Source: Datura wrightii
Taxonomy: Eukaryota; Streptophyta; Magnoliopsida; Solanales; Solanaceae
Length of the DNA stretch: 64,000 bases
Direction of reading: 5' to 3'
Assembly (NCBI GenBank): GCA_035772735.1
Contig: JASDFA010000007.1
Location: 79,123,501 to 79,187,500, forward strand
In this document: positions 44,009 through 56,504 of the stretch, in pieces
Layout: every line of letters starts with the position of its first letter
How positions within the stretch are numbered: the first letter of the stretch is position 1
Notes under the pieces: generated by a model
Told to the model about the DNA's origin: nothing
Database searches by the model: none
The model's input: the letters and a program-made list of their open reading frames with translations, nothing else
Position numbers and translations under genes: made by a program

Positions 44009-45340
44009 ACAGCTGAGTTGATGAATTTGAAGTAAGGGAGAATGACTGTACAAGAGTATGCCCTTGAGTTCCCTCACCTATCAAAATAATACCCAGAGTT
44101 GGTAGTCGATCAGTGGGCGTGGGTGAATAGATTGATCCATGTAGTAGCGGGCTATTTGGACAAGGATTGCAATATTACAATGCTTCATCAGGATATGTAC
44201 TTTCGTCGTATAGTGTTGTATGCCCAATAGATAGAGGCAATCCATTTGAGGGAGAGGGAGGCCAAGAGGGCTAGGACCGATGACCACAGATTATCTCAGC
44301 CGAGGTTCAGTGGTGGGCACCGACTCCAGACTCACCAAATATCATCAGCACTGAAGTCTTCGCCACTGAGTGTGCCATCCAAGCTTAGACATGATCAGAG
44401 AGGACGAGCATCAGGATCGAGGGGTCAGAGTAGCAGACCCACAGATTCTAGCACCCTAGCTTGTCGCAGATGTGGTGAGGGGCACACAGGCCAATGCTTG
44501 GTAGGTTCAGGTGCTTGTTTCAGGTGTGGGAAGCTCGAACACATTCTTAGAGATTGTCCACCTACGAGAGAAGATCAGGTTCGGGGTTGAGGCTCAGCTT
44601 CTAGCTCAGCAGACCCTCTCACACGCTCAGGTCATTAAGGGGCATCTACTAGCACAGGTGATGGTCAGTGCCAGAAGATATTCTATGATTTAGCATCCCA
44701 TCAGGATCGGGAGGTCTCCCCAGATCTGGTCACTAGTATGTTACGAGTTTTTCATATTGATGTTTATGCTTTGTTTGATCCGGGGGATACCTTGTATTTT
44801 GTCACACCTTATATAGCCAGTAGCTTCGGAGTCAGTGCTAAAGTTTTGTCAGAACCCTTCTTAGTTTCTACTCCAGTAGGTGACTTTGTTATAGCTAAGC
44901 AGGTGTACAGAGGTTGCCCAATCTCAGTCCTTCAGAAGGTCACCTCAGCAGATTTGATAGAGTTACCATGACCAATTTTTATGTTATTCTCAGCATGAAA
45001 TGGCTATTTTCATGCTATTCTTCAGTTAATTGTAGAAACCAGGCAATAGAGATCAAATTTTCGAGTGAGCCAGTCTTAGAGTGGAAGGATAGTTAGATTG
45101 TGCCTGTAGGTTGCTTCATTTCCTACCTTAAGGCCAGGAAGATGATTTGTAAGGGTTGTGTGTACCATAAATTAGGGTTAAGGATGTTGAGTCTGAGACC
45201 CCGACTATCCAATCAGTTCCAACAGTACGTGAGTATCCAAATATGTTTCCTGATGATTTACCAATTTTTCCTCCCGAGTGGGAGATTGATTTCGGTATTG
45301 ACCTCCTCCCCGATATGTAGCCTATATCTATTCGTCCATA
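44009..45340 (+). pseudogene. 3' part of gag and protease of chromovirus E
   Basis: Resumes the gag cut at 27332. 44246-44590 encodes a basic region followed by two zinc knuckles: CRRCGEGHTGQC and a CX2CX4HX4C (CFRCGKLEHILRDC). The protease follows at about 44738, but its active site is altered (DPGD in place of DLGA) and the frame breaks near 44970. Confidence 0.75.
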
Positions 45341-47970
45341 CAGGATGGCTCCAGCTGACCTAAAAGAGTTGAAATAATAGTTGAAGGACCTGTTAGATAA
45401 GGGTTTCATTAGACCAAGCAAGTCCCCATGGGGTGCACCAGTTCTCTTTGTTTGAAAGAAAGATGGTTCTCTTCGCATGTGTATTGATTATCGGCATTTG
45501 AACAAAGTCACCATCAATAATAGGTATCCTCTACCCAAGATTGATGATTTGTTTTACCAACTTCAGGGTCCCAAGTGTTTCTCAAAGATAGATCTCAGGT
45601 CTGGGTATCGTCAGCTTAGAATTCGGGAATGTGATATCTCAAAGACAGCCTTCAGGAAATGGTATGGTCATTAAGAGTTTGTAGTTATGTCTTTTGGACT
45701 AACAAATGCTCTTGAAGCTTTTATGGACCTGATGAACAGGGTTTTCAATCTATACCTGGACATGTTCGTGATTGTGTTTATTAACGATATCTTGATGTAC
45801 TCTCGGAGCATGCCGCTCATTTGAGAGTAGTACTTCAGACTCTCAAGGATCGTCAATTATATGCCAAATTCATCATGTTCGAGTTTTGGTTAAACTCCGT
45901 AGCATTTTTGGGCCATGTGGTATCAAGTGAGGGTATAAAGGCGGATTCTCAGAATATCGAGGCGGTGAAGAATTAGCCTAGACCGGTGAATCCTTAAGAT
46001 ATTAATAGTTTCTTGGGTTTAGCTGGCTACTATTGGAGGTTTGTTGAGGGTTTCTCATCTATTGCAGCCCCTTTGACTAAGTTGACTAAGAAGAAGATGA
46101 AATTCCAATGGTTGGAGGCTTGTGAGAAGAGCTTCCAAGAGTTGAAGACTCGACTTACTTCCATATCATTGTTTACCCTTCCCGAGGGTATCGATGGATT
46201 CGTGGTGTATTGTGATGCTTCAAAAATCAAACTTGGGTGTGTGTTGATGCAGCATAGGAAAGTGATAGCATATGCCTCTAAATAGTTGAAAGTCCATGAG
46301 AAGAATCACCCGACCCATGATCTTGATTTGGCCGTGATGGCATTCTCCTCGAAGATATAGACACATTATTTATACGGGTTCCACATGGATGTATTTAAGG
46401 ACCACAAGAGCTTACAATATGTGTTCACACAGAAAGATCTCATTCTTCGGTAAGAAGGTGATTGGAGCTACTTAAGCACTATGATATGAGTGTGCTATAC
46501 CATTCGGGTAAGGTAATTTGGTAGAGGACATGCTCAGTAGGCTCTCTAAGGAGAGTGTGTCCCATGTGGATGAAGGGAAAAAAGAGCTGGTGAAAGATGT
46601 CCATCGACTCGCAAAGTTGGGAGTTAGGTTGGTCGACTTGACCGATGGCGGTGTTGTTGTGCAGAACGGATTAGAATCGTCCTTGGTGACTGATATGAAA
46701 TCTAGACAAGATGAGGACTCAATTTTTGTAACATTGAAGGAAGCCATTTAAACTCAAAAGGTGGAGGTCTTCTCCCAAGGGGGGAGATCGAGTGCTTCGG
46801 TACTAGGGTCAGCTATGTGTTCTGGATGTCGACGATTTGATGATTCGGTTGTTGCATGAGGCTCATGGATCAAGGTATTCTATCCATCTGGATGCCACTA
46901 AGATGTACCATGACTTACAAGAAATCTATTGGTGGAATGGCATGAAGAAGGATATTATAGAGTTCGTAGCCAAGTGTCCGAACTTTCAGCAAGTAAAGGT
47001 GGAGCATCAATACCGAGATGCGTACTTCAGGATATAAGCTTTGCCACTTGGAAGTGGGAAGAAATTAACATGGATTTCATCACAGGTTTACCTCATAATC
47101 GTCGACAACATGATTCCATTTGGGTTGTGGTAGACAGGTTGACCAAGGCTGCACATTTTTTACCGGTTAAAATCACGAATTCGGCCGAGGATTATGCCAA
47201 ACTATATATTTGGGAGTTAGTCCGATTGCATGAAGTTCCCTTTTCCATCATTTTAGATCGAGGTACTCAATTTATCTCTATGTTTTGGAGATCATTTCAA
47301 AAAGGACTCGGTACACAAGTTAAACTCAGATAGCATTCAACCCACTAATAGATGGTCAAGCAGAGTGGAAAATTCAGACCCTCGGGGACATGTTGAGGTC
47401 ATGGATGATTTACTTCAAAGGTAGTTGGGATTATCACTTGCCGTTGATCGAGTTTACCTACAATAACAGCTATCACTCCAGTATCTAGATGGCGTCGTTC
47501 GAGGCTCTCTATGATCGGAGATGTAGATCGCCCATCGGGTGGTTTGAGGTTCGTGAGGTGATGATGATAGGACTGGACTCGGTTCATGAGGCAATAGATA
47601 AGGTTTAGTTGATAAGAGACAGGTTGAAAACTGGATAGAGTCATCAAAAGTCCTACGCTGATGTAAGAGGGAGAGAACTTGAGTTCGAGTGACTGATTGG
47701 GTGTTTTTGAAGGTATCTCCCATGAAAGGTGTGATGCGGTTTGGAAAGAAAGGGATACTCAACCCTCATTATGTTGGCCCCTACCAGATTGTTAGACGGG
47801 TTGGTTAGGTGGCATAGGAGTTTGAGTTGCCTCAGAGTTATCTTTCGTGCATCCTGTGTTTCATGTATCTCTTTTGAAGAAGTTTTTGGGTGATCCAACT
47901 CTAGTTGTCTTGGGGGACACTGTTGGCATAAAAGATAGCCTAGCAACGAGAAGGTTCTAGTGGAAATATT
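45341..47970 (+). pseudogene. Reverse transcriptase, RNase H and integrase of E (heavily broken)
   Basis: Pieces in order: reverse transcriptase at 45341-45910 (MCIDYRHLNK, KIDLRSGY kept, catalytic loop changed to FINDI), RNase H at 46013-46285 (YCDASK), the ADMLSRL-like linker at about 46518, the integrase zinc-binding part at 46837-47000 and the integrase core at 47070-47333 (MDFITGLP, a DRGTQF with the preceding residue changed). There are many stops and frame shifts. This is clearly older than E2's pol. Confidence 0.8.
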
Positions 47971-48110
47971 GGATAGACAAGTTCGAAGGATAAGGAGCAA
48001 GGAGGTTGCATCAATGGAAGTGTTATGGAGGAATTAGCATGTTGAAGGAGCTACGTGGGAGGCCAAAGCGGATATGATGGCTAGATACCCACATTTATTC
48101 TCTATTGGCT
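47971..48110 (+). pseudogene. Chromodomain-like tail of E
   Basis: Reads RIRSKEVASMEVLWRN, a stop, then VEGATWEAKADMMARYPHLF. This is the C-terminal chromodomain of the Del/Tekay clade with one stop in the middle. Confidence 0.7.
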
Positions 48111-48333
48111 CAGTATCAGCTTGACGTATCATTTTTTCACTCAAACTCTATTTAGTTTTCTTGTGCAGTTCATGTGCGCAAGTTTCTTTTATGTATGTGG
48201 ACATGTGTATGATTCATGAATTCAGTTTAGCTATGTAGTTTGAATTGGATGTAGTCATTTCGTCATTTTTTGATTTAAATGATCAGTATTCGGATATGAT
48301 AATTGCATAACTCTACTTTTCTATGTGTTTTCT

Positions 48334-48369
48334 AACATTCGGGGACGAATGTTCCCAAGGGGGAGATAT
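48334..48369 (+). other. Pre-LTR hairpin and polypurine tract of E
   Basis: AACATTCG (48334-48341), GGGA, CGAATGTT (48346-48353), a perfect 8-bp stem. CCCAAGGGGGAGATAT (48354-48369) then abuts the LTR. Confidence 0.8.
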
Positions 48370-51000
48370 TGTTATACCTCAGAATCCCAAAGATCAGACC
48401 CGGGAGTTGAAATGGAGAAAAAGTAAAAATTTTGCAACAGACTAAGTACGAGTCGTGAGGAGACTCATGAGACCAACCCACGAGTCATGATGTGACTCGT
48501 GGGGAAGGCCATGGGATGAATTTGAAGGTTTGAAAAGATGAGACCCCACGGGTATGACCACGACTCAATGTCAGGCCTCACGAGTCGTTAGGTCAGTCGT
48601 GGGGAGGGGAATTAAAGAAAGGAATGAAAAAAGGGCAGTGGACATAACAGAAGGTCCCAACGAGTCATGATGTGACTCGTGGGGAAGGCCATGGGATGAA
48701 TTTGAAGGTTGGAGAAGATGAGACCCCACGAGTATGACGACGACTCGCGGTCAGGCCCCATGAGTCATTGGGTTAGCCGTGGGGAGGGGAAATAATGAAA
48801 GAAAAGAAAAAAAGGACATTGGACAGAACGAAAAGTCCCCACGAGTTGTGGCCAGCCCCCATGGTTCGTGGGGTGAGTCATGATCAAGCATGGACTTAAT
48901 TTTGTCAAGGCAAGGCAGTGCACATAACTGACGATGACCACAAGTCGTGGTCACCAGTAGTGAGTCGTGAGGTTTCCCGTTAAGAGCCTAGAAGACCAAT
49001 TGGGCAGTGTACCTCACGGACGATTCAGCGAGTCGTGAGTCTCAGGAATGAGTCATTAGGTCCTCCGTTAGGACCACCTGGCAGTTATTTTCTATAAATT
49101 TAGTAAGGAATTTTTCATAATTCTTAAGTTTCTAGGGCCTAAACTACGACGTTTTGGGTTATTAATAGTGACTTTTTAAGGGGTTAAGTTCAGTTTAGAC
49201 ATTATTCATTCATTCATGCAAGGTAGAGAAGTTTTATAGGGTGATCAAGATATTGTTCCTCAATTTCCTTCAATCCTCTATTGGGCATTCAAAGAAGTGT
49301 TAGGATCAGCTACCAACAGGTATGCAGGGTATGAATGGGTGATTTCTTTCACACCCATGCCCAATACCTCTCTTGAGTATGAAATTCTATGTCTAATATA
49401 TGGGGTTTTTAACCCAAATGCTTGAATCTTCTATTTCTATACATGGGTATGATTTGATTACAATTCTACTATTGAATTATGAAGCATGGGCAATTTTTGT
49501 AATGTTTTCAATTAAAAATCATGGTTCTGGTTTTTGGAATTAAAAGCCCATTGTAGAGATGTTTATGAAAGATGAGATTGGCGATGAATATATGATGATG
49601 ATGAGATATTATGACGAAAAGCATGTTTTACATCTACCCATGTTTACAATTATGTTTTCGATAAGAATTGATTATTTCTAAGTATGATAAAGCTTTAGGC
49701 AATGCCCACATGTTATGTATGAATGATGATTTTCCCAAATTAAGCTTACCACATTATTTTGGAGCGAAGACTCCCAATTATATCCTTAGCTTGTGGTATG
49801 TTTTGAATTAAGTTTTCCTATGCATAGCTTACCATATGCTTTTGGAGCGAAGGCTCCCAATGAAGTTTTTAGCTTGTGGTATGTTTTGAACTAAAGTTTC
49901 TCATATGCACGATTTCATATTTGAGATGTATTTGAATAGTGAGATTCGTTAATAGAAGATGTTAAGCTTTGTTATATACGATGTAGAGAATATGCATGTT
50001 TTGGGAGTAGTGTCTAGCACCGAGTAGGCTAAGGGTTGATCACCCTATGCCTCAGGACTACGCGCCAACGTAGGTTGATACTATTATATTTTACTTCTGG
50101 ACCTCCCTTGTGAGTTATCCATTGCTCTAATGGCCCATGAGCTTGATATCGATATCATGGTATCATCCCTAGCTATGGCAAGGCTTTGGATGGCTCTACC
50201 CACTTGTGCGGGATAGTTGGGACCACGTTAGCTCTATCATGGTATGTTGGTTAAAAGATGAGTCTCCCATTGTTCCTCATGATTTCAGATATGCATATTC
50301 ATTACTCATGAGATTTATGTAAATGCATGTCCTTAAGTAGGTTTGATTCATTGTGAAGTTTTACTTATAAATTTCAAAATTTAGCTTTGAGTTAATCGAT
50401 TCAGTTTTGATATATGAAATTATGTTATGTCATGTTATGAAGAGATCATAATTTCATAAAGAATGCACGCAAGCTCTAATTTCAAATTCTTAATGTTATG
50501 TTTTACTTAATGCATTGTCTTTAAGTGATTTTACTTACTTTAGCAGTTTTACTTATCCTGCATACTCAGCACATTCTACGTACTGACCGCATACTCTATG
50601 TTGTATTGTTTCATGATACAGGACCTAGTTTTCAGGTCAGGCCCACTCTTAGTTTGACTTCTGAGATTGCATTGTTCGTGTTGGTGAGTCCTCATCTCCC
50701 AAGGACTAGACTATTTAGTTTTCATATATGTATTTCAATTTCAATTTTGTTGAGTTAGTTGGGGTCTTATCCCATCAACATGTCATGTTTAGAGGCTATT
50801 CAAACATATGTATGTACTCAACTTCAGATTATGTTTTCTGATGTTATGTTTAAGTTCAGGCTTCCGCTATGATTCTAATGTTGATTATTCAGTTTCCTCG
50901 ATTGAAAAGATGTATGCTTATGCCATGAGTTGACTTGGGGTCTTTCGGGGCTCCTAATCCCGTGTTACGATCTAGTCCTCCGTTCAGGTCGTGAAAAAAA
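48370..51000 (+). repeat. 3' LTR of chromovirus E
   Basis: TGTTATACC at 48370 to about 51000 (terminal bases worn to A-rich). It contains a 180-bp tandem duplication (48481-48840), many CACGAGTCGTGG-type palindromes, the conserved stem-loop at 50602-50620 and the uninterrupted version of B's target site at about 50436. Confidence 0.85.
48481..48840 (+). repeat. 180-bp tandem duplication in the E LTR
   Basis: cgagtcatgatgtgactcg begins at both 48481 and 48661, and the following sequence is repeated with some substitutions and small changes. Both units contain the CACGA/TCGTG palindromes. Confidence 0.85.
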
Positions 51001-51780
51001 TTGCGTAAGAAGGCTTCCATAATGGTACATCCATTGGCAGTTGTCGCTGGACCTCCTCATGTCATCTTCGAGCACTACACCGAAGTTGATTGGCATCCCT
51101 TTCATCAGCATATACACCAACAAAATTCTCTCTCTGGTTATCTCGGTGGTGTGTGTTCTAGGCAAGAGTACAACACAGACATGCTTGACCCAGACTCTCG
51201 CTTCCTTAGTCAAGTAGGAGAATGAGTGGGTAGAATGGGTGCCATTATGGTCCCTTACCCAAGGGGCAAATGAATGCTCACCACATAGTGTATGGAGAAT
51301 GTCACGATACTAGGGCTTCTTTAGCAATAAGAAGTGCATAGATGGGTCCACCACAGGCATCCAAAGGAAAGCATTGAATTACCGAGCGCTGAAGCAAACC
51401 ACTTGAGCCCATTTCTTGAATTTGATGCTCTCTCTGAAGGAAGTATCCCAGTTGGCATAGAATTCTCTCACCAAAGTGAGGCTACACTCCTTAGGCTCGA
51501 CAAACACGTATCCCAATAGCAACACATGGATAATGTCACCGATGATAGGGTACTCAAGTGCAAGGCGTCCCTCATGAATCTAGTTTTCCGGAGCATACAT
51601 GGCCTCCTTTTGTGCATTAAACCATATAAGCCCATGCTCCTCTACTACTCTAGCTCCGAACCTTTTAGCAGGGGGTGCGTTTGCAGTCGATGACTTTGTC
51701 CATTTTGTTCCCTTCTTGAGACGCTTGAGACCTTTGCCAGTGACTACCACTATTTTTCCTTTATCGGCTCGTGATTCCAT
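51001..51780 (-). pseudogene. ORF2-like remnant of element G (divergent)
   Basis: ATG at 51780 with a basic start (MESRADKGK, then KRLKKGTKW). The first part is open to 51580; after a frame break, 51213-50965 reads MTKEARVWVKHVC, TTEITRERILLVYMLMKG. This matches the middle of A's ORF2 (MNREARIWLKIVC, DVTRDRVCLVYALMKG) at clearly lower identity. The far end is cut by E at 51000. It shows ORF2 is an old component of these elements. The splice acceptor TTTTGCAG|GTACT just before the ATG is conserved. Confidence 0.75.
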
Positions 51781-52474
51781 AGTACCTGCAAAACAAACAA
51801 TCAACAAGAACTTTGAAACATTAGTTCATGAATAACAAGGCTACCTAATATGGTGTAAGAGGTGCAAGATGACCCCATACTTAATTCACTAGCAAAGTTG
51901 TGAGAATTTATCGAATAGGGTACTCAAACTTCCCCATTGTCATATCAAATCTTATCAATCCAATTTATTCAGTAACTTTACACTACAAGCATGTTCATGG
52001 ATTTTCTCACATATCTCCTATATTATTTTTTCTTTTCAAGAATGCCTCACTTTGGCCATTCCCTTCACTTCCCCCCTTTTTGGTCACAATTCAAACAATC
52101 CACATATGGAAGTAGTCACAATAACTTCAATCAACAATCGACACGATATTTACTATATTCCATAATGAATTACATGATTTTTTTCAACAACCCAATAATT
52201 TTCGCATTCAAGAATTTCAAGAACTAAGCACTTTCTCTCTCTACAATCAATGCTTCAACCCACTAATTTGTGGAATTCAAACCATCACCCCCTTCACACC
52301 TACAACTTGGAATCACTAAATTCAACTAACAACAAGCAAACCAAACAAGAGCATAACATTATTATGGATGAACTTAAGAGATTAAAACTATAGAAACCCA
52401 CATTGTGAAATTCGAAATTCTCACCAACAATGGTGATTTTTGGGTCTTTCTTCTAGGAAAGAAGAATGTGGGAG
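51781..52474 (-). other. Leader region upstream of the G ORF2 remnant
   Basis: AT-rich, without a credible ORF. Minus strand: acceptor at 51786/51785, a pyrimidine-rich tract upstream and an AAGTATGGGGTC tract at 51871-51884, corresponding to the TAAGTGTGGGGT inside A's leader intron (9869-9880). Interrupted by H at 52475. Confidence 0.5.
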
Positions 52475-55400
52475 TGTGACAATCCAAACATAGGCCCCGA
52501 TCTAGACACCAGAACCTAGAACCATAAATGACTCCAAATCGACCCATGACATAAACATAAAAACTAAAGCTCAACATAAATAAAGAGGAATATTAAATTC
52601 TAAAATAGCGAAAGTCAGAATAGTAAAGCATTTAAATAACGAAAAGCTCAAAACACTGAATCCGAAGCTAGATATACAAACTATTTTTGAAAATCCTCCA
52701 ACATACTGATGAGCAGATGTGACAACACCCCCAAATAGCTCACTAGAAGTCTAAAGCCGAAAATGACAATAACTTAGCTAAAAAAAGGACCTTGAAGGAT
52801 GAGGACTCACCAACAAGCTGTCTGGGCTGAACACTGGAAACTGGCTAGCGGCGGACTAAATATGAATGTCTGAGATTGTATTATGAAATGATACAGCATA
52901 GAGTATGCAGTTAGTACATGGAATGCACTGAGTATGCAAGGTAAGTAAAACATGCTAAGTAAGTAAAACTGAATTCATGCATATCTTAAATAATAACATC
53001 ATAAAATTCTAAGAGTAGAGGCTATATGCTGATATATGAAAGCATAAATAGACATTACTGAAACATGTACATATGGCTTGCCATATCTGAAATCATAGGT
53101 AAAAGCTCATAAACTGATCATTGGATCACACCTGCTGAAAACATGATATAATATCTTATAGAATATACATTACTGAATTCATAAGGAACAATGCGAGACT
53201 CATCTTAATCGATGATAACACTCAAACTACACTTCCACTAAAGTATGAAGCAGACGTTATCAATAAAGAACCCAACTTAGAGATTGGGGTTGGTCCCACA
53301 GGGAATATGGAAGGATGTAGAAAAACGCTAGTGCTTAAACTTTTTTAGTCGATTATTACCTAAGAGGGGGGGATTTATAAAAATGAGTAACAATGTTGAG
53401 AAGTTTGTGGTTGTTTCCAAATTTATTCAATTAACTAGGGTAAGTGTTCCCCATAGATCCTTAACTACTTTGGATTTTACACTAGTGATTTATTCCAATA
53501 CTTTACTTATAGAACTAATAACATAGGTTCATTCAAACGATCGACCAATCCCTATTGAATGACTATCCTCAATTACTCGACCAAGACTCATGAGTTTCGC
53601 AAAGTAACCGTTATCACTAAGTTTCAGATATAACTATCCTGCGACAACAGCTCAAGTTAATACAATGATCATCAAGATCAAGGCTCCATTGTAATTCTCT
53701 TTTTCTAATCTCTACCTCTTCGACCAAAGCAAGTAAAGAATTCAGGAAATTCCTAACATTGCGCATCATTAAGAATCGTTAAAGATGAAGAGAATACAAT
53801 ATAAGAGTTTAGTATTGGTTTTAGAATCACTTTGTGCTAACCTTAGTTCGTTAATTCACTATGGTTCCCACAACCCTAGTTGTGGTAGTTTTAGCCTATC
53901 ATGTTCATAAGTAATTTAATAACATTCATAGACAAAAGCTTAAAATAATACTTACAACAATGATCAGAAGAACCTTCCCTTGATTAATGCAAAATTCGGA
54001 ATAACAACTACACAATCGCATCTCAAAATAAAACTAACTCTTAAAACTAGATTGCAAGACTTGAAACTTGATGTAAAGCTTGATACTCAAAAGCTTGATT
54101 TAAAACTTGATTTTAAAACTTCATAATAGAAGGGTATTTATAGTAGTTTGATGTCTTCCTTGTTCCTTGATGAATTTGTCTTGGGATTTGTAAATTTCCT
54201 TTTCCTAATTGATGTAGGAAACAACTCTTGCCCATTTTAACACCCTTGTTGCGTCGCCCATACCACAGCGCCTCTACAACGCCGCAGTGCATGCTCCATC
54301 GTGCAGGAGTGAGGACTGCTTCGCGCATGTTATCGTGCTGGGGAAGGCCGGTGTCGCGCAGGGCATAGCGCCTGGTAGTGCGCGCATGCAGCTGCCGCGC
54401 CGCGCCTGACATTGTGCCAGTATGCAGCTGCCTCGAATGACTTGTTCCATCCTTGTGCCACCTTCAATCCTTTCATTCTCCAATCCCACTTCTTCACATT
54501 TGACCAATAAGCCTCGAAGACCTTCAAATTCATCATTTTAAGCCCTAAAAACATCTCATCACGTGTGTTAACCATTTTCACAAATATGTAATATAAACAC
54601 ATGAAAACACACATAATTTGTTCTCAAAACATAGAAAAGTGTGGAAAAAATACGTCTATGTAGTGTGTAAGTACGCCCTTCATCAACCGACAACCACCAT
54701 GTATGAGCTAATGATGATCCCACGTCTTGCCCACGTGGAGGAGAGCCATCCTAATCCTTTCTAGGGCAAAGGATTAAGTAAAGTGTGATATCAGGATGTG
54801 CCCTTGGGCCGGAGAAACACTCTCTTGAAAGGCCCAAAGTATACCTGTGTTGGCATGTAGCTCATGAGACTAGGGAACCTTGGAACCCTTAGCCTACTCA
54901 GTGCGAGACACTTCTCCCAAAACATATATAATGCTCATATAACCATATATCAAAACATAAATTTAATATTAACATATGGGGAGTCTTGAGTCCAAAACTT
55001 GAGATAACTGAACTTATTAGCCTTAGCTAAATCATGAAATCTTTCTTAGCTTGAGTGGGCTTTCCCAAATCTTAACATCATGCTTGTATAATATAGATAT
55101 CATATGTAAAATCATAAATATATTCATGTGTAAATTTGTAAAATTCATACTTGCTAGATATTCCAATATACTTGGAAGCATAAATCAGAAACTCAACTTT
55201 TCATCAAACTTGCATAATTGGGCATCATGTTCTTAAAAATTGAAATCATGTATTGTAATAAAAATAGGTCTGAAACTTTCCCATATATCTTAAAACATCA
55301 TTCTAAACATGAAGGGAATTGACCCATGAATTAAACACTGAGAATTTCATACATTGGGTTAAGAGCCCATAGAATCAAATACGTGAATTCATAAACTTGA

Positions 55401-56041
55401 GATGGGATTTGCGGATGAAAGTGAAGGTAAACTCACATGCATGACCCCTAGGTAAACTAATTCTACATCCTTCCTTGAGAACCCAAGAAATTTGGGGAAG
55501 AACTTGGATAGTTTATAGGCTTGATCTTCAACGGAATTCTCTAATCTTGCATTCATGGGAGAGAATGACTTAGGATAGGTTAAACCTTCTTAAAATCCTC
55601 CTAACAGAGATTAAAACGATGAAGTTTAGAGCTTAGAAAATTATAAATTACTAAATAGCCTTACTAAATTAACAAAAAATGGACTCTGCTAGTCCTCGCG
55701 AAGGACCTCACAAGTCGTAAGGTAGGGGATGACTCGTTGCCCTCACTCCTGAAGTCTACTTGAATTCCACCTCAAACTCCAACCTCCTGACCATGACTCA
55801 CTTCATGAGTCGTTAACTGACACCATAACTCATGGAATCCACGCGTGGTCACCCCATGACCACGACTCCTAATCAGCCAACCTCCACTTCACAAGTCACT
55901 CCACTACACATGGAGTAATTTCACGAGTAATTGGAAGAGTCGTCCAATGACCTGATGCAACATTTTCCTATTTTCTACACTTAACCCTCGGGTTTGATCT
56001 TAGAGATTTTTGGGGTATTAAAATATCTCCCCATTGGGAAC
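52475..56041 (-). mobile_element. Element H: chromovirus 3' LTR and polypurine tract, split by L
   Basis: Minus-strand LTR of about 2.07 kb (52475-53212 and 54691-56022), related to D. The polypurine tract is at 56023-56040 (RC of atatctccccattgggaa). The internal part is cut off by K at 56042. Stem-loop TGTAT-TATGAAATG-ATACA at 52877-52895; CACGA/TCGTG palindromes at 55700-55940. Confidence 0.75.
53213..54685 (-). mobile_element. L: solo LTR of another Athila-like family
   Basis: 1473 bp, TG...CA ends, flanked by ATCGA (53208-53212) and ACCGA (54686-54690), a 5-bp duplication with one change. On the minus strand it starts TGATGAAGGGCG, has a GC-rich block (54245-54420) and then TATAAATACC (54143-54134), the same plan as the A and B LTRs. 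The short ORFs inside, including the GC-rich ones, look like chance openings. Confidence 0.7.
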
Positions 56042-56413
56042 TGTTATACATCGAAAGCCTAAAAATCATACCCGAGAGTTGAAATTGAGAAAAAATTAAA
56101 ATCGGCACCAGGCACAGAACGAGTCGTGAGGTGACCCATGAAGAGTAGCCACGAGTCGTGATGTAACTCGTGGTGTGGACCAAAAGATGAATTTGAAGTT
56201 TGGGAAATGAGATCCCCACAGGCATGACTATGAGTTGTGGTCAGGCCCCACGAATCGTTAGGTCAGTCGTGGGGAATGGTGGTTGAGAAAGTGAAGGAAA
56301 GAGGCAGTGTACTTAATGGAAGGACCCCACAGGTCGTGGTCAGTCCCCAAAATTTATGGGATGAGTCATGACTAAGCAGGGTAAAGATTTATTGAGAATG
56401 AGGTAGTACACAT
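56042..56413 (+). mobile_element. K: start of an E-type chromovirus LTR
   Basis: TGTTATACATCG onward aligns with the first part of the E 3' LTR (48370 on), including the ACGAGTCGTGAGG palindromes. Cut at 56413 by J. Confidence 0.7.
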
Positions 56414-56504
56414 TGTTTGCGGGATTTGTGGGGTATATAAAGCGACCCACAAGTGCACGTGGTCGAACAGGTAGTAAAGTGGCTTTAGTAAGCCAAGTAT
56501 CGAT
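56414..56504 (-). mobile_element. J: end fragment of a B-type Athila-like LTR
   Basis: Matches the reversed end of the B LTR (aagtgcacgtggtcgaac, then ctttagtaagccaagtatcg). Cut by element I, whose left duplication would be TCGAT (56500-56504). Confidence 0.7.

Noticed and set aside
51900..52227. Small ORFs upstream of the G ORF2 remnant
   Set aside because: AT-rich region corresponding to A's leader intron; no conservation and low complexity.
54113..54614. Overlapping minus-strand ORFs in solo LTR L
   Set aside because: They overlap in several frames over a GC-rich block and the TATA region of an LTR, with no recognisable domain.
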